From the NCBI GenBank assembly GCA_050294475.1, contig JBNKOE010000019.1, positions 15,921 to 79,920 of the forward strand: a DNA stretch of 64,000 nt, given 5' to 3'. Of the stretch, positions 51,132 through 61,324 are shown in pieces. Every line of letters starts with the position of its first letter. Position 1 is the first letter of the stretch. This DNA comes from Thalassobellus sp050294475. GTDB lineage: Bacteria > Bacteroidota > Bacteroidia > Flavobacteriales > Flavobacteriaceae. Position numbers and translations under genes: made by a program. The notes beneath the pieces are model-generated. The model was given only the letters and a program-made list of their open reading frames with translations, ran no database searches and was not told the DNA's origin.

Positions 51132-52448
51132 ATGGCAGTATTAGAAAAAGGAAGTAAAAAACTTCTTAATGCTTGGGCGTTTTATGATTGGGCAAATTCG
51201 GTATATAGTTTGGTTATAGCATCAGCAATTTTCCCAATTTTTTATGGAGCTCTTTTTAGGATAGCAGATATTGAAAAGGTGACTGTTTTTGGGGGAGATA
51301 TAGCTAGAGCGCCATTAATTAGCTATACAACTTCTATTGCTTTTGTATTTATAGCTATAACAACACCTTTAATTTCTGGAATAGCAGATTATTTAGGAAA
51401 TAAAAAAATATTCATGAAATTTTTCTGCTATTTAGGAGGTGTTTCTTGTATTGGTTTGTATTGGTTTTCTTTAGAGCATATTTATTTTAGTCTTGTGTGT
51501 TATTTTTTAGGACTAGTTGGTTTTTGGGTAAGTTTCGCCATAAATAATTCGTATTTGCCAGATATAGCATTTCCAAACCAACAGGATAGAATTAGTGCAA
51601 AAGGGTTTTCTTTAGGTTATGTAGGTAGCGTCATTCTTTTGTTATTTAATTTAGCAATGGTTATGAAACCTGATTTTTTTGGAATTAGTACAGATGTTGA
51701 TGGGGTAGCAGAAATTAAGGCTATGAAATATTCTTTCGTTTCTGTTGGTGTTTGGTGGATAATTTTTAGTCAATATACTTTTTATCATTTACCTAAAGGT
51801 GTTAAGAAAGAAAACCCTAAAAAGCATATTATTCTTAATGGTTTTAAAGAATTAAAATTAGTTTGGAAACAGTTAGGTGAAAATGTAAGACTTAAGCGTT
51901 ATTTAGGAGCATTTTTTGTTTACAGTATGGCTGTACAAACAGTAATGCTTATTGCAACTTATTTTGGTGAAGAAGAAATAGATTGGGGTACAGATGCAGA
52001 TCGTACAATGGGTCTTATTGTTAGTATTTTAGTGATTCAAGTCATTGCTATTTTAGGAGCAATGGTTACAGCTAGAGTTTCTAAAATTTTTGGAAATATA
52101 AAAACGCTTGTTGTTATAAATGTTTTTTGGGCTATTATTTGTGTGTATGCTTATTTTGTAATTACTCCAACCGATTTTTATATAGCAGCAGGCTTAGTGG
52201 GAGTAGTTATGGGAGGTATACAAGCATTGTCGAGATCTACATATTCTAAATTTTTACCAGAAACAACAGACACGGCTTCGTTTTTTAGTTTTTATGATGT
52301 TGCTGAAAAAATAGGTATTGTAATAGGTACTTTTCTTTATGGTTTTGTGGCTCAAATAACAGGCAGTATGCGAAATGCAATTTTGTTTTTATTTCTTTTC
52401 TTCTTAATAGGAATTATTTTATTGTTTAGAGTGCCTAAAGAAATTTAA
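51132..52448 (+). CDS. MFS transporter, UMF1 (Atg22-like) family
   Basis: 438 residues with about twelve membrane helices. NAWAFYDWANSVYSLVIASA is the family opening; GGIQALSRSTYSKFLPE is the conserved late loop between helices 10 and 11. UMF1 members are poorly characterised; relatives of yeast Atg22 export amino acids from the vacuole. The start codon sits 3 nt after a terminator T-run, with no room for a normal leader. Confidence 0.87.
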   Translation: MAVLEKGSKKLLNAWAFYDWANSVYSLVIASAIFPIFYGALFRIADIEKVTVFGGDIARAPLISYTTSIAFVFIAITTPLISGIADYLGNKKIFMKFFCYLGGVSCIGLYWFSLEHIYFSLVCYFLGLVGFWVSFAINNSYLPDIAFPNQQDRISAKGFSLGYVGSVILLLFNLAMVMKPDFFGISTDVDGVAEIKAMKYSFVSVGVWWIIFSQYTFYHLPKGVKKENPKKHIILNGFKELKLVWKQLGENVRLKRYLGAFFVYSMAVQTVMLIATYFGEEEIDWGTDADRTMGLIVSILVIQVIAILGAMVTARVSKIFGNIKTLVVINVFWAIICVYAYFVITPTDFYIAAGLVGVVMGGIQALSRSTYSKFLPETTDTASFFSFYDVAEKIGIVIGTFLYGFVAQITGSMRNAILFLFLFFLIGIILLFRVPKEI

Positions 52449-52467
52449 AATATTCATATTATAAAAT

Positions 52468-52506
52468 AAAAGAGAGTTTGTATTGATTTTTACAAACTCT
52501 CTTTTT
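52468..52506. terminator. Terminator between the transporter and clpC
   Basis: AAAGAGAGTTTGTA and TACAAACTCTCTTT form a 14-bp stem with A- and T-runs, serving both convergent genes. Confidence 0.82.
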
Positions 52507-52550
52507 AAATATATTACTGTGTAGCAATATTTGTTAAGCCATAATGTTAT

Positions 52551-55100
52551 CTATGATTCTGTAGGCTTTTCAGTTTTTTCAATTGAAATTTTTAATTCAT
52601 CAGAATCTTTTTCTAAATCAATTTTTATATTGTCACCTTCTTGCAGATTTGATGCTACAATTTCTTCGGCTAAGGCATCTTCAACATATTTTTGAATTGC
52701 TCTTTTTAAAGGACGTGCTCCGTATTGCTTATCAAAACCTTTATCGGCAATAAAATCTTTAGCACTTTCAGTAAGTGTTAAGTTGTATCCTAAAAGTTTT
52801 ATTCTAAGAAGAAGTTTTTCTAATTCAATATCAATTATTTTATTAATATCTTCTTTTTCTAAAGCATTAAAAACAACAACATCATCAATTCTGTTTAAGA
52901 ATTCAGGAGCAAAAGATTTTTTAAGTGCATTTTCAATAATACCACGCGTATTTGCGTCTTCTTGTGCTTTTTGTGAAGCAGTACCAAAACCAATACCTGT
53001 TCCAAAATCTTTGATTTTACGAGCTCCAATATTTGAAGTCATTATAATAATAGTATTTCTGAAGTCTATTTTTCTGCCTAAACTATCTGTTAAATAACCA
53101 TCATCAAGTACTTGAAGTAGCATGTTAAATACATCTGGATGTGCTTTTTCAATTTCATCTAAAAGAATAACTGCATATGGTTTACGTCTTACTTTTTCTG
53201 TTAATTGACCACCTTCTTCATATCCTACGTATCCTGGAGGCGCACCAATTAATCTAGAAATAGCAAACTTTTCCATGTATTCACTCATGTCTATTCTAAC
53301 AAGTGACTCTTCGCTGTCAAATAATTCACGAGATAAAACTTTAGCTAACTGCGTTTTACCAACTCCAGTTTGTCCTAAAAATATAAATGACCCAATGGGT
53401 TTATTAGGATCTTTAAGTCCCGCACGATTGCGCTGAATAGCTTTTACAACTTTAGCAACTGCTTCATCTTGACCAATTACTTTGCCTTTTATAAGCTTCG
53501 GTAATTCGGCTAATTTATTTATTTCAGTTTGAGCAACTCTGTTTACAGGTATACCGGTCATCATAGAAACTACATCGGCAACATTGTCTTCAGTTACTAT
53601 TTCACGATGTTGTTTGGTATCTTCTTCCCATTTTTCTTGTGCTAGTGCAAGTTCTTTTTCTAATCGTTTTTCATCATCTCTAAGTTTTGCAGCTTCTTCA
53701 TATTTCTGTTTCTTAACAACCGAGTTTTTAGTTTCTTTAACCGTTTCAAGTTGTTTTTCTAATTCTATGATTTGTTTAGGAACATCAATATTGGTGATAT
53801 GAACACGAGATCCAGCTTCATCTAAAGCGTCAATGGCCTTGTCTGGTAGAAAACGTTCCGTCATATAACGATTAGTTAATTTTACACAAGCTTCAATGGC
53901 TTCTGGCGTATAATCAACATTATGGTGTTCTTCGTATTTACTTTTTATATTGTTAAGAATTTCTATGGTTTCTTCAACAGATGTAGGCTCTACAATTACT
54001 TTTTGAAAACGACGTTCTAAAGCACCATCTTTTTCAATATATTGTCTGTATTCATCTAAAGTTGTAGCTCCAATACATTGAATTTCACCTCTTGCTAATG
54101 CAGGTTTAAACATGTTTGATGCATCTAAGCTTCCTGTGGCACCACCAGCACCAACAATGGTGTGAATTTCATCAATAAAAAGAATAACATCGTCATTTTT
54201 TTCTAGCTCATTCATAACAGCTTTCATGCGCTCTTCAAATTGCCCACGGTATTTAGTTCCAGCTACTAAACTTGCTAAATCTAATGTTACAACTCTTTTG
54301 TTAAAAAGAATTCTTGATACTTTTCTTTTTACAATTCTAAGTGCTAAACCTTCAGCAATGGCAGATTTACCAACACCAGGTTCGCCAATTAAAAGCGGAT
54401 TATTTTTCTTTCTTCTACTTAAAACCTGAGAAACACGTTGAATTTCTTTTTCGCGTCCAACAACAGGATCTAATTTGCCTTCTTCTGCCATGGCAGTTAA
54501 ATCACGACCAAAATTATCTAAAACAGGTGTTTTAGATTTCTTATTAGTTTTACCTGCAGGCGCATTAAAAATGTTGTCTTTTGAAGTATCTCCTTCAGAA
54601 GTAGCATCATCATCTTGAAAAGATTCTGATTTTGGTTCTATATAATTATTGTCGTTTGTAATCATAAACTTAAATTGTTCTTTAACATTGTCGTAATCAA
54701 CTTTCAGCTTGTTTAAAAGCTTGGTAGTAGGATCGTTTTCATTTCTTAAAATACATAGTAGCAAATGAGCTGTATTTATTGAAGTACTTTGAAATAATTT
54801 AGCTTCTAAAAAGGTTGTTTTTAGAGCGCGTTCTGCTTGTCTAGTAAGATGTAAGTTCTTTTTTTGATTAGAACTAGTTGATATATTTGGATTAGCCGGA
54901 CTTAGTATTTCTACTTTACGTCTTAAATGATTTAAATCAACATCCAGTGCATTTAATATATTAATGGCTTTGCCGTCTCCTTCACGTAAAAGGCCTAACA
55001 TTAAGTGTTCAGTACCAATAAAATCATGACCTAATCGCAAAGCCTCTTCTTTACTAAAGGCAATTACATCTTTTACTCTTGGGGAAAAATTATCATCCAT
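52551..55100 (-). CDS. clpC: ATP-dependent Clp protease ATP-binding subunit ClpC
   Basis: 849 residues. Two Clp_N repeats (about 1-140), Walker A GEPGVGKSAIAEGLA and Walker B LFIDEIHTIVGAGGA of the first AAA+ ring, and a short M-domain with a UVR-like stretch (KYEEAAKLRDDEKRLEKE). The second ring has GQTGVGKTQLAKVL and ILLDEIEKAHPDV, and an IGFG loop (GTGIGFGT) for ClpP docking. It unfolds proteins for ClpP and acts in stress and protein quality control. Monocistronic. Confidence 0.92.
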   Translation of the reverse strand: MDDNFSPRVKDVIAFSKEEALRLGHDFIGTEHLMLGLLREGDGKAINILNALDVDLNHLRRKVEILSPANPNISTSSNQKKNLHLTRQAERALKTTFLEAKLFQSTSINTAHLLLCILRNENDPTTKLLNKLKVDYDNVKEQFKFMITNDNNYIEPKSESFQDDDATSEGDTSKDNIFNAPAGKTNKKSKTPVLDNFGRDLTAMAEEGKLDPVVGREKEIQRVSQVLSRRKKNNPLLIGEPGVGKSAIAEGLALRIVKRKVSRILFNKRVVTLDLASLVAGTKYRGQFEERMKAVMNELEKNDDVILFIDEIHTIVGAGGATGSLDASNMFKPALARGEIQCIGATTLDEYRQYIEKDGALERRFQKVIVEPTSVEETIEILNNIKSKYEEHHNVDYTPEAIEACVKLTNRYMTERFLPDKAIDALDEAGSRVHITNIDVPKQIIELEKQLETVKETKNSVVKKQKYEEAAKLRDDEKRLEKELALAQEKWEEDTKQHREIVTEDNVADVVSMMTGIPVNRVAQTEINKLAELPKLIKGKVIGQDEAVAKVVKAIQRNRAGLKDPNKPIGSFIFLGQTGVGKTQLAKVLSRELFDSEESLVRIDMSEYMEKFAISRLIGAPPGYVGYEEGGQLTEKVRRKPYAVILLDEIEKAHPDVFNMLLQVLDDGYLTDSLGRKIDFRNTIIIMTSNIGARKIKDFGTGIGFGTASQKAQEDANTRGIIENALKKSFAPEFLNRIDDVVVFNALEKEDINKIIDIELEKLLLRIKLLGYNLTLTESAKDFIADKGFDKQYGARPLKRAIQKYVEDALAEEIVASNLQEGDNIKIDLEKDSDELKISIEKTEKPTES

Positions 55101-55361
55101 AATAGGGTTCCTTTCTGCATTAAAAATACTAAAACATTTTACTTAAGGCAAAAACTATACCTTAAATTAATGTGAAAGTTGCTAATTGACGAAAAAAACT
55201 TTGAAAAATCAAAATTTCACTATGGATACTTATTAACGAAAAAGCAGGGGTGAATTGTTAATAAAAAGTATCAAAAAACAAACATATATCATCTATTCTG
55301 ACTCATGGAATTAGTATATTAGCATGTTTTGAAATATTGATAAAACTAAATTAAATTATAT

Positions 55362-57908
55362 ATGGCAGAAGGAGAAAAATTGATCCCTATTAATATTGAA
55401 GATGAGATGAAATCGGCTTACATTGATTATTCAATGTCAGTCATTGTGTCACGTGCTTTACCAGATGTAAGAGATGGTTTAAAACCAGTTCACAGACGTG
55501 TACTATATGGTATGCACGAACTTGGTGTTAGAGCGAATACGGCACATAAAAAGTCAGCAAGAATAGTTGGAGAAGTTTTAGGTAAATATCACCCACATGG
55601 TGATACATCTGTATACGATGCAATGGTACGTATGGCTCAAGAATGGAGCTTGCGTTATATGTTAATTGATGGACAGGGTAACTTTGGTTCTATTGATGGA
55701 GATAGTCCAGCAGCAATGCGTTATACAGAAGCACGTATGCGTAAAATATCTGAAGACATGTTGGCCGATATTGAAAAAGAAACTGTAGATCATAAATTAA
55801 ATTTTGATGATACGCTACAAGAGCCAACTGTTTTACCAACCCGTATTCCAGGACTTTTAGTCAATGGCGCATCAGGTATTGCTGTAGGTATGGCAACTAA
55901 CATGCCTCCTCATAATTTAACTGAGGTTGTAAATGGTACTATTGCTTACATAGATGATAATGATATTGAGATTGATGAGCTTATAAAGCATGTAAAAGCA
56001 CCAGATTTTCCTACTGGAGGAACTATTTATGGTTACGATGGAGTGAAAGAAGCTTTTCATACAGGTAGAGGACGTATTGTTATACGTGCCAAAGCGAATA
56101 TTGAAGAGGTTGCAGGAAGAGAGTGTATTGTAGTAACAGAGATTCCTTATCAAGTTAATAAAGCAGATATGATTAAGAAAACTGCTGACTTGGTAAATGA
56201 AAAGAAAATGGATGGTATTGCTACCATTCGTGACGAGTCTGATAGAAACGGAATGCGCATCGTTTACGTTTTAAAACGTGATGCTATTCCTAATATTGTC
56301 TTAAATAAATTATTTAAATATACAGCTCTTCAGTCTTCATTTAGTGTAAATAATATAGCATTGGTTGATGGGAGACCACAGTTATTAAACTTAAAAGAAT
56401 TAATACATTATTTTGTTGAGCACAGACATGAAGTTGTTGTTAGAAGAACAACTTATGAGTTACGTAAAGCAGAAGAACGTGCGCATATTTTAGAAGGATT
56501 AATTATTGCTTCAGATAACATTGATGAAGTTATTAAAATAATTAGAGCCTCTTCAAATGCTGATGAAGCTAGAAGTAATTTAATTGAGCGTTTTAAACTA
56601 TCAGAAATACAAGCAAAAGCTATTGTTGAAATGCGTTTGCGTCAGTTAACTGGTTTAGAACAAGATAAATTACGTTCTGAGTATGATGACATTATGAAAA
56701 CAATTATCGACTTAAAAGATATCTTAGACAAAAAAGAGCGTCGAATGGATATCATTAAAGGCGAGTTAGAGGTTGTTAGAGATAAATATGGCGATGAACG
56801 TCGTTCAACAATTGAATATGCGGGTGGTGATTTAAGTATTGAAGATATGATACCTGATGAAAAAGTAGTTATAACTATTTCTCATGCAGGTTACATAAAA
56901 CGTACTTCGCTTTCAGAATATAAAACTCAAAATAGAGGAGGAGTTGGTCAAAAAGCATCTACAACTCGTAATGAAGATTTCTTAGAGCACTTATTTGTTG
57001 GAACTAACCATCAGTATATGTTGTTCTTTACGCAAAAAGGAAAATGTTTCTGGATGCGTGTTTATGAAATTCCAGAAGGTAGTAAAACTTCAAAGGGTAG
57101 AGCAATTCAAAATCTAATAAATATTGAACAAGATGATGCTGTAAAAGCATTTATATGTACTCAAGATTTAAAAGATGAAGATTATATAAATAGTCATTAT
57201 GTTATTATGGCTACTAAAAAAGGACAGGTAAAGAAAACGTCATTAGAACAATATTCTAGACCAAGAACTAACGGAATAAACGCCATTACTATTAAAGAAG
57301 ACGATATTTTATTAGAAGCTAAATTAACCACTGGAGAAAGCCAAGTTATGTTAGCGCTTAAATCTGGTAAAGCCATTCGTTTTGAAGAAGCTAAAACACG
57401 GCCTATGGGACGTGGTGCGTCTGGAGTAAGAGGTATCACTTTAGCAAATGATAAAGACGAAGTTGTTGGTATGATTGCTGTTGATGATATGGAAAGCAAC
57501 ATTCTTGTAGTTTCTGAAAATGGATATGGAAAACGATCTAAATTAGAAGATTATAGAATTACTAATCGTGGAGGAAAAGGTGTTAAAACCATTTCAATTA
57601 CTGAGAAAACAGGCAATTTAGTGTCTATTAAAAATGTTACCGACGAGGATGATTTAATGATTATTAATAAATCTGGTATTGCTATTCGTTTGGCTGTTCA
57701 AGATTTAAGAGTTATGGGAAGAGCAACTCAAGGCGTTAAATTAATTAATTTAAAAGGTAATGATTCTATTGCGGCTGTTGCAAAAGTAATGCATGATGAA
57801 GATGAAGTTAATGATGAAGGCGTTGAATCTATTGAAAACACTGGTAATGTAGATGGTGGCACAACTCTTGATAATAATCAAGAAGAAGATATGAACACTG
57901 AAAATTAA
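55362..57908 (+). CDS. gyrA: DNA gyrase subunit A
   Basis: 848 residues. Winged-helix and tower domains with the catalytic Tyr121 in AAMRYTEARM and the quinolone region YHPHGDTSVYDAMVRMAQ, where Thr stands at the E. coli Ser83 position. The C-terminal beta-pinwheel has the GyrA-box-like QNRGGVGQKAS and ends with a long acidic tail (ENTGNVDGGTTLDNNQEED). With GyrB it introduces negative supercoils. The TPR gene follows 16 nt later. Confidence 0.93.
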   Translation: MAEGEKLIPINIEDEMKSAYIDYSMSVIVSRALPDVRDGLKPVHRRVLYGMHELGVRANTAHKKSARIVGEVLGKYHPHGDTSVYDAMVRMAQEWSLRYMLIDGQGNFGSIDGDSPAAMRYTEARMRKISEDMLADIEKETVDHKLNFDDTLQEPTVLPTRIPGLLVNGASGIAVGMATNMPPHNLTEVVNGTIAYIDDNDIEIDELIKHVKAPDFPTGGTIYGYDGVKEAFHTGRGRIVIRAKANIEEVAGRECIVVTEIPYQVNKADMIKKTADLVNEKKMDGIATIRDESDRNGMRIVYVLKRDAIPNIVLNKLFKYTALQSSFSVNNIALVDGRPQLLNLKELIHYFVEHRHEVVVRRTTYELRKAEERAHILEGLIIASDNIDEVIKIIRASSNADEARSNLIERFKLSEIQAKAIVEMRLRQLTGLEQDKLRSEYDDIMKTIIDLKDILDKKERRMDIIKGELEVVRDKYGDERRSTIEYAGGDLSIEDMIPDEKVVITISHAGYIKRTSLSEYKTQNRGGVGQKASTTRNEDFLEHLFVGTNHQYMLFFTQKGKCFWMRVYEIPEGSKTSKGRAIQNLINIEQDDAVKAFICTQDLKDEDYINSHYVIMATKKGQVKKTSLEQYSRPRTNGINAITIKEDDILLEAKLTTGESQVMLALKSGKAIRFEEAKTRPMGRGASGVRGITLANDKDEVVGMIAVDDMESNILVVSENGYGKRSKLEDYRITNRGGKGVKTISITEKTGNLVSIKNVTDEDDLMIINKSGIAIRLAVQDLRVMGRATQGVKLINLKGNDSIAAVAKVMHDEDEVNDEGVESIENTGNVDGGTTLDNNQEEDMNTEN

Positions 57909-57924
57909 ATTAAATATTATTAAA

Positions 57925-59172
57925 ATGAAAAAACAAATTATTATAGCTTTAGCATTTTCAATAAGTGCATTTTCATTTGCGCAAAAAAAAGAATTGAAAG
58001 CGGTAGAAAAAGCTATTAAATCTAACAACTATGCAGAGGCTAAAGCAGCTTTAAAACAAGCTGAAGGTTTAATGTCTGCAATGGACAAAAAGAGTAAAAC
58101 AAAATATTACTATTTATTAGGGAAAGCGTTTTATGCAGGTGGTGCTGGATCAATGGCTGATGTTGATAAGGCTTTAGAAAGTTTAGACAAAGCAGAAGGG
58201 GCTTACGAAACTGAAATTGCTGCTTTAAAACAGGAAATGGTAAATGGATTTTTAACTAAAGGTAATGAGTCTTACGAGAAAAAGGATTTTTCTAATGCTT
58301 CTAAATATTTTGAAAAATCATATAGATTAAGTAAAAAAGACACATTGTTTCTATACTATGCAGCAGCTACTGCTGTAAATGTTCAAGAATATGATAGAGC
58401 TATTGATTTGTATGAAGAACTTAAAGGTTTAGGTTATACAGGTATTAAAAAAGAATTTTTTGCTACCAATAAGGAAACTGGGGAGGAAGAACTTTTAGAT
58501 GAAGCAACAAGAGATCTTTATGTTAAAGCTAAAACACATATTAATCCAGGTGAGCGTATAACAAAGTCTAAAAAACCAGAGATTGTTAAAAATATAGCGC
58601 TTATTTATGTTAGTCAAGGAAAGGATGAAAAAGCTATTGAAGCCATGAAAGCGGCAAGAGCAGAGAGTCCTGATGATATTAGTCTAATTATTAGTGAGGC
58701 AAATGTTCAATATAAGATGGGTAATGTAGCTGAATTTAAAGTTCTAATCAAAAAGGCTACAGAAATGGATCCTGAAAATGCAGAACTTCAGTATAATTTA
58801 GGTGTTGTTTCGGCTGAAGCAGGAGAAAACGAAGAGGCTAGAGGTTATTATAAGAAAGCAATTGAAATTGATCCTAACTATATTAATGCATATATAAATT
58901 TATCTGCCTTAGTTTTAGCTAGAGAGCAACCTCTTATTGAAGAAATGAATGGTTTGGGTACTTCAAAAGCAGATGATAAAAGATATGATGAATTAAGAGA
59001 AGAACGACAAAATATTTACAGAGAAGCTATTCCTTATTTATCAAAAGCTTTAGAGATAGATGATAAAAACTTGAGTGCTGCAAAGACATTAATGAATATT
59101 TACAGTATTTTAGGAGAAACAGATAAGTATAAATTAATGAAAGAAAAGGTAGAAGCTTTAGAATCAAACTAA
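57925..59172 (+). CDS. Exported tetratricopeptide repeat protein
   Basis: 415 residues. Signal peptide (residues 1-20, ending FSFAQ) and at least six TPR-like units, such as KGNESYEKKDFSNASKYFEK, LQYNLGVVSAEAGENEEARG and YYKKAIEIDPNYINAYINLS. Periplasmic scaffold or assembly factor; partner unknown. Co-transcribed with gyrA (16-nt gap) and ended by a strong terminator. Confidence 0.85.
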   Translation: MKKQIIIALAFSISAFSFAQKKELKAVEKAIKSNNYAEAKAALKQAEGLMSAMDKKSKTKYYYLLGKAFYAGGAGSMADVDKALESLDKAEGAYETEIAALKQEMVNGFLTKGNESYEKKDFSNASKYFEKSYRLSKKDTLFLYYAAATAVNVQEYDRAIDLYEELKGLGYTGIKKEFFATNKETGEEELLDEATRDLYVKAKTHINPGERITKSKKPEIVKNIALIYVSQGKDEKAIEAMKAARAESPDDISLIISEANVQYKMGNVAEFKVLIKKATEMDPENAELQYNLGVVSAEAGENEEARGYYKKAIEIDPNYINAYINLSALVLAREQPLIEEMNGLGTSKADDKRYDELREERQNIYREAIPYLSKALEIDDKNLSAAKTLMNIYSILGETDKYKLMKEKVEALESN

Positions 59173-59195
59173 TATTTTCTTCTTTACTAGTTAAT

Positions 59196-59224
59196 AAAAA
59201 GAGCCGCTAAAAGCGGCTCTTTTT
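59196..59224. terminator. Terminator between convergent genes
   Basis: AAAAAGAGCCGCT-AAA-AGCGGCTCTTTTT has a perfect 13-bp stem with A- and T-runs. Confidence 0.88.
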
Positions 59225-59972
59225 ATATCACTTTTTTAATGACACGTAATTTATGTGTATGTGTATTTTTGTCTACATTATAAATACCAGAGTGATCTAA
59301 TCTATCAATTCTAACTTTGCCGTGAGCATGTATTATGTAATTGTCTTTCATAATAATACCAACATGAATAATATTACCTTCACTATTATCAAAAAAAGCT
59401 AAATCTCCTGGTTCGCTTTCTTCAATAAAGCTTAAAGCTTCACCCTGCGTAGCTTGCTGTGAGGCGTCACGTAATAGTTTGTAACCGTTAAGTTTATAAA
59501 CCATTTGTGTAAAACCAGAACAGTCAATCCCAAAAGGTGTTTTTCCTCCCCATAAATAAGGTGCATTTAAATATAGAAAGGCGGTTTGTACTAAGTTTTC
59601 TTTTGCTATTTTTCCTTCAACAATATTACCATCGTGTGTATGGTTTAAAATAGGTAAACCGTTAATTGTAGAGCCTAGTACAATAGGGTGTAATTGCTGA
59701 TTTTTATCTTCTATAAATTCAACTAAATCAATGCAGATTTTCGGTGTTTCTTTATTTAATAATTTGTATTGCTCTTCTGTAGTTTCTATATATTGTTTAT
59801 TATCAATCCAGCCTTCGTAAGAATCAAAAGCAAGTCTTATTTTACTCCAATTTTTGCGTTGTTCTAAAATTTTAAAAAAATCGCCATACAATACTTGAGA
59901 CACAAGCTCACTAGTATCTGAGGCTTCATTTCTAAGAGGAACAATACTTAAATTACAAATTCCGTACTGCAT
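59223..59972 (-). CDS. C40 (NlpC/P60) family cysteine peptidase
   Basis: 249 residues. An N-terminal SH3b-like module (about 5-65, with PLRNEASDTSELVSQVLYGD) is followed by the NlpC/P60 domain with Cys151 in FGIDCSGFTQMVY, His203 in IIHVGIIM and the polar third residue His215 in IIHAHGKVR. It likely cuts gamma-D-Glu-diaminopimelate bonds during peptide recycling. No signal peptide is visible, as in cytoplasmic YkfC-like recycling enzymes. The thiolase gene is 12 nt upstream and the two are probably co-transcribed. Confidence 0.87.
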   Translation of the reverse strand: MQYGICNLSIVPLRNEASDTSELVSQVLYGDFFKILEQRKNWSKIRLAFDSYEGWIDNKQYIETTEEQYKLLNKETPKICIDLVEFIEDKNQQLHPIVLGSTINGLPILNHTHDGNIVEGKIAKENLVQTAFLYLNAPYLWGGKTPFGIDCSGFTQMVYKLNGYKLLRDASQQATQGEALSFIEESEPGDLAFFDNSEGNIIHVGIIMKDNYIIHAHGKVRIDRLDHSGIYNVDKNTHTHKLRVIKKVI

Positions 59973-59984
59973 TAATTAATAAGC

Positions 59985-61163
59985 TTAATTACGTTCTATT
60001 ACAATTGCAGATGCACCACCGCCGCCATTACAAATAGCAGCTGCACCAATTTTACTGTTATTTTGCTCTAAAACATTTAATAAAGTGATTATAATTCTAA
60101 CACCAGAACAACCTAAAGGATGTCCTAATGATACAGCTCCGCCATTAATATTTACGTTACTATCATTAAGCCCTAGAATTTTCATATTAACTAAACCAAC
60201 TACTGAAAAGGCTTCATTAAATTCAAAAAAATCAACATCATTAATGTTTAATCCTGCTTTGTTTAATGCTTTAGGTAAGGCTTTTGCTGGGGCTGTTGTA
60301 AACCATTCTGGTTCATGAGCAGCGTCAGCATATCCTTTTATAGTAGCTAAAACTTTTAACCCTAACTCGTCTGCTTTTTCCTTACTCATTAATATCATAG
60401 CACCTGCACCATCATTAATTGTAGATGCATTAGCAGCAGTTACGGTACCGTCTTTAGAAAAAGCTGGACGTAATTGCGGAATTTTGTCCAGTTTTACATT
60501 GCTAAATTCTTCATCTTTTGAAATTATTAAAGGTTCTCCACGTCTTTGAGGAACTTCAACAGGTATAACTTCGTTATCAAATTTACCAGCTTCCCAAGCA
60601 GCAGCAGATCTAGTATATGATTGTATGGCGTAAGCATCTTGATCTGCTCTAGAAAATTCATATTTACTAGCACAGGCATCTGCACAAACTCCCATAGCAT
60701 TTTGGTCGTAAGCATCAACTAAACCATCTTTTTGCATACCATCTATTAATGATGTTGATCCAAATTTAGTACCTGTTCTAGCGTATAGATAATGAGGAAT
60801 TAAACTCATGTTTTCCATACCACCAGCTACAATAATATTGGCATCGCCCAAGGCAATTGCTTGAGCGGCTTGCATAACTGCTTTCATGCCAGAAGCACAT
60901 ACTTTATTAATTGTGGTGCAAGGCACCGTGTTAGGTATACCAGAATAAATAGCTGCTTGTCTTGCAGGAGCTTGCCCAGTACCTGCTTGAACAACATTAC
61001 CCATAATCACTTCTTCAACTAATTCTGGGTTTAAATTAATTTTATTAAGTGCACCTTTTATAGCTGCTGCACCTAATTTTGGTGCCGAAATAGTAGATAA
61101 TCCACCCATAAAACTTCCTATTGGAGTTCTAGCGGCAGCAACAATAACAACTTCTTTATTCAT
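59985..61163 (-). CDS. Acetyl-CoA C-acyltransferase (thiolase)
   Basis: 392 residues. The nucleophile Cys89 lies in NKVCASGMKAVMQAA, the general-base His in GGAVSLGHPLGCSGVRI, and the second Cys in AICNGGGGASAIV. All thiolase residues are present. Acetoacetyl-CoA formation or breakdown, or beta-oxidation, fit equally well; no beta-oxidation gene adjoins. First gene of a two-gene leftward operon with the C40 peptidase. Confidence 0.9.
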   Translation of the reverse strand: MNKEVVIVAAARTPIGSFMGGLSTISAPKLGAAAIKGALNKINLNPELVEEVIMGNVVQAGTGQAPARQAAIYSGIPNTVPCTTINKVCASGMKAVMQAAQAIALGDANIIVAGGMENMSLIPHYLYARTGTKFGSTSLIDGMQKDGLVDAYDQNAMGVCADACASKYEFSRADQDAYAIQSYTRSAAAWEAGKFDNEVIPVEVPQRRGEPLIISKDEEFSNVKLDKIPQLRPAFSKDGTVTAANASTINDGAGAMILMSKEKADELGLKVLATIKGYADAAHEPEWFTTAPAKALPKALNKAGLNINDVDFFEFNEAFSVVGLVNMKILGLNDSNVNINGGAVSLGHPLGCSGVRIIITLLNVLEQNNSKIGAAAICNGGGGASAIVIERN

Positions 61164-61324
61164 AATTAAATTAATTAGTTTAGTTGTAGGCGAAAATAAT
61201 GATTTTTTAATAGATATTTGAAAGATTCACTTATTATAAAGAATGGTTGTAGCTTATAATTTTATTACATTTGAAATTAGTATTATAAGTAATTGTATTA
61301 CTGCTTATGAAATAAAATATGTAA

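Noticed and set aside
55590..55640. Thr at the GyrA position of E. coli Ser83, possible quinolone resistance change
   Set aside because: From general knowledge, Thr is a natural residue there in flavobacteria; no resistance can be claimed from it.
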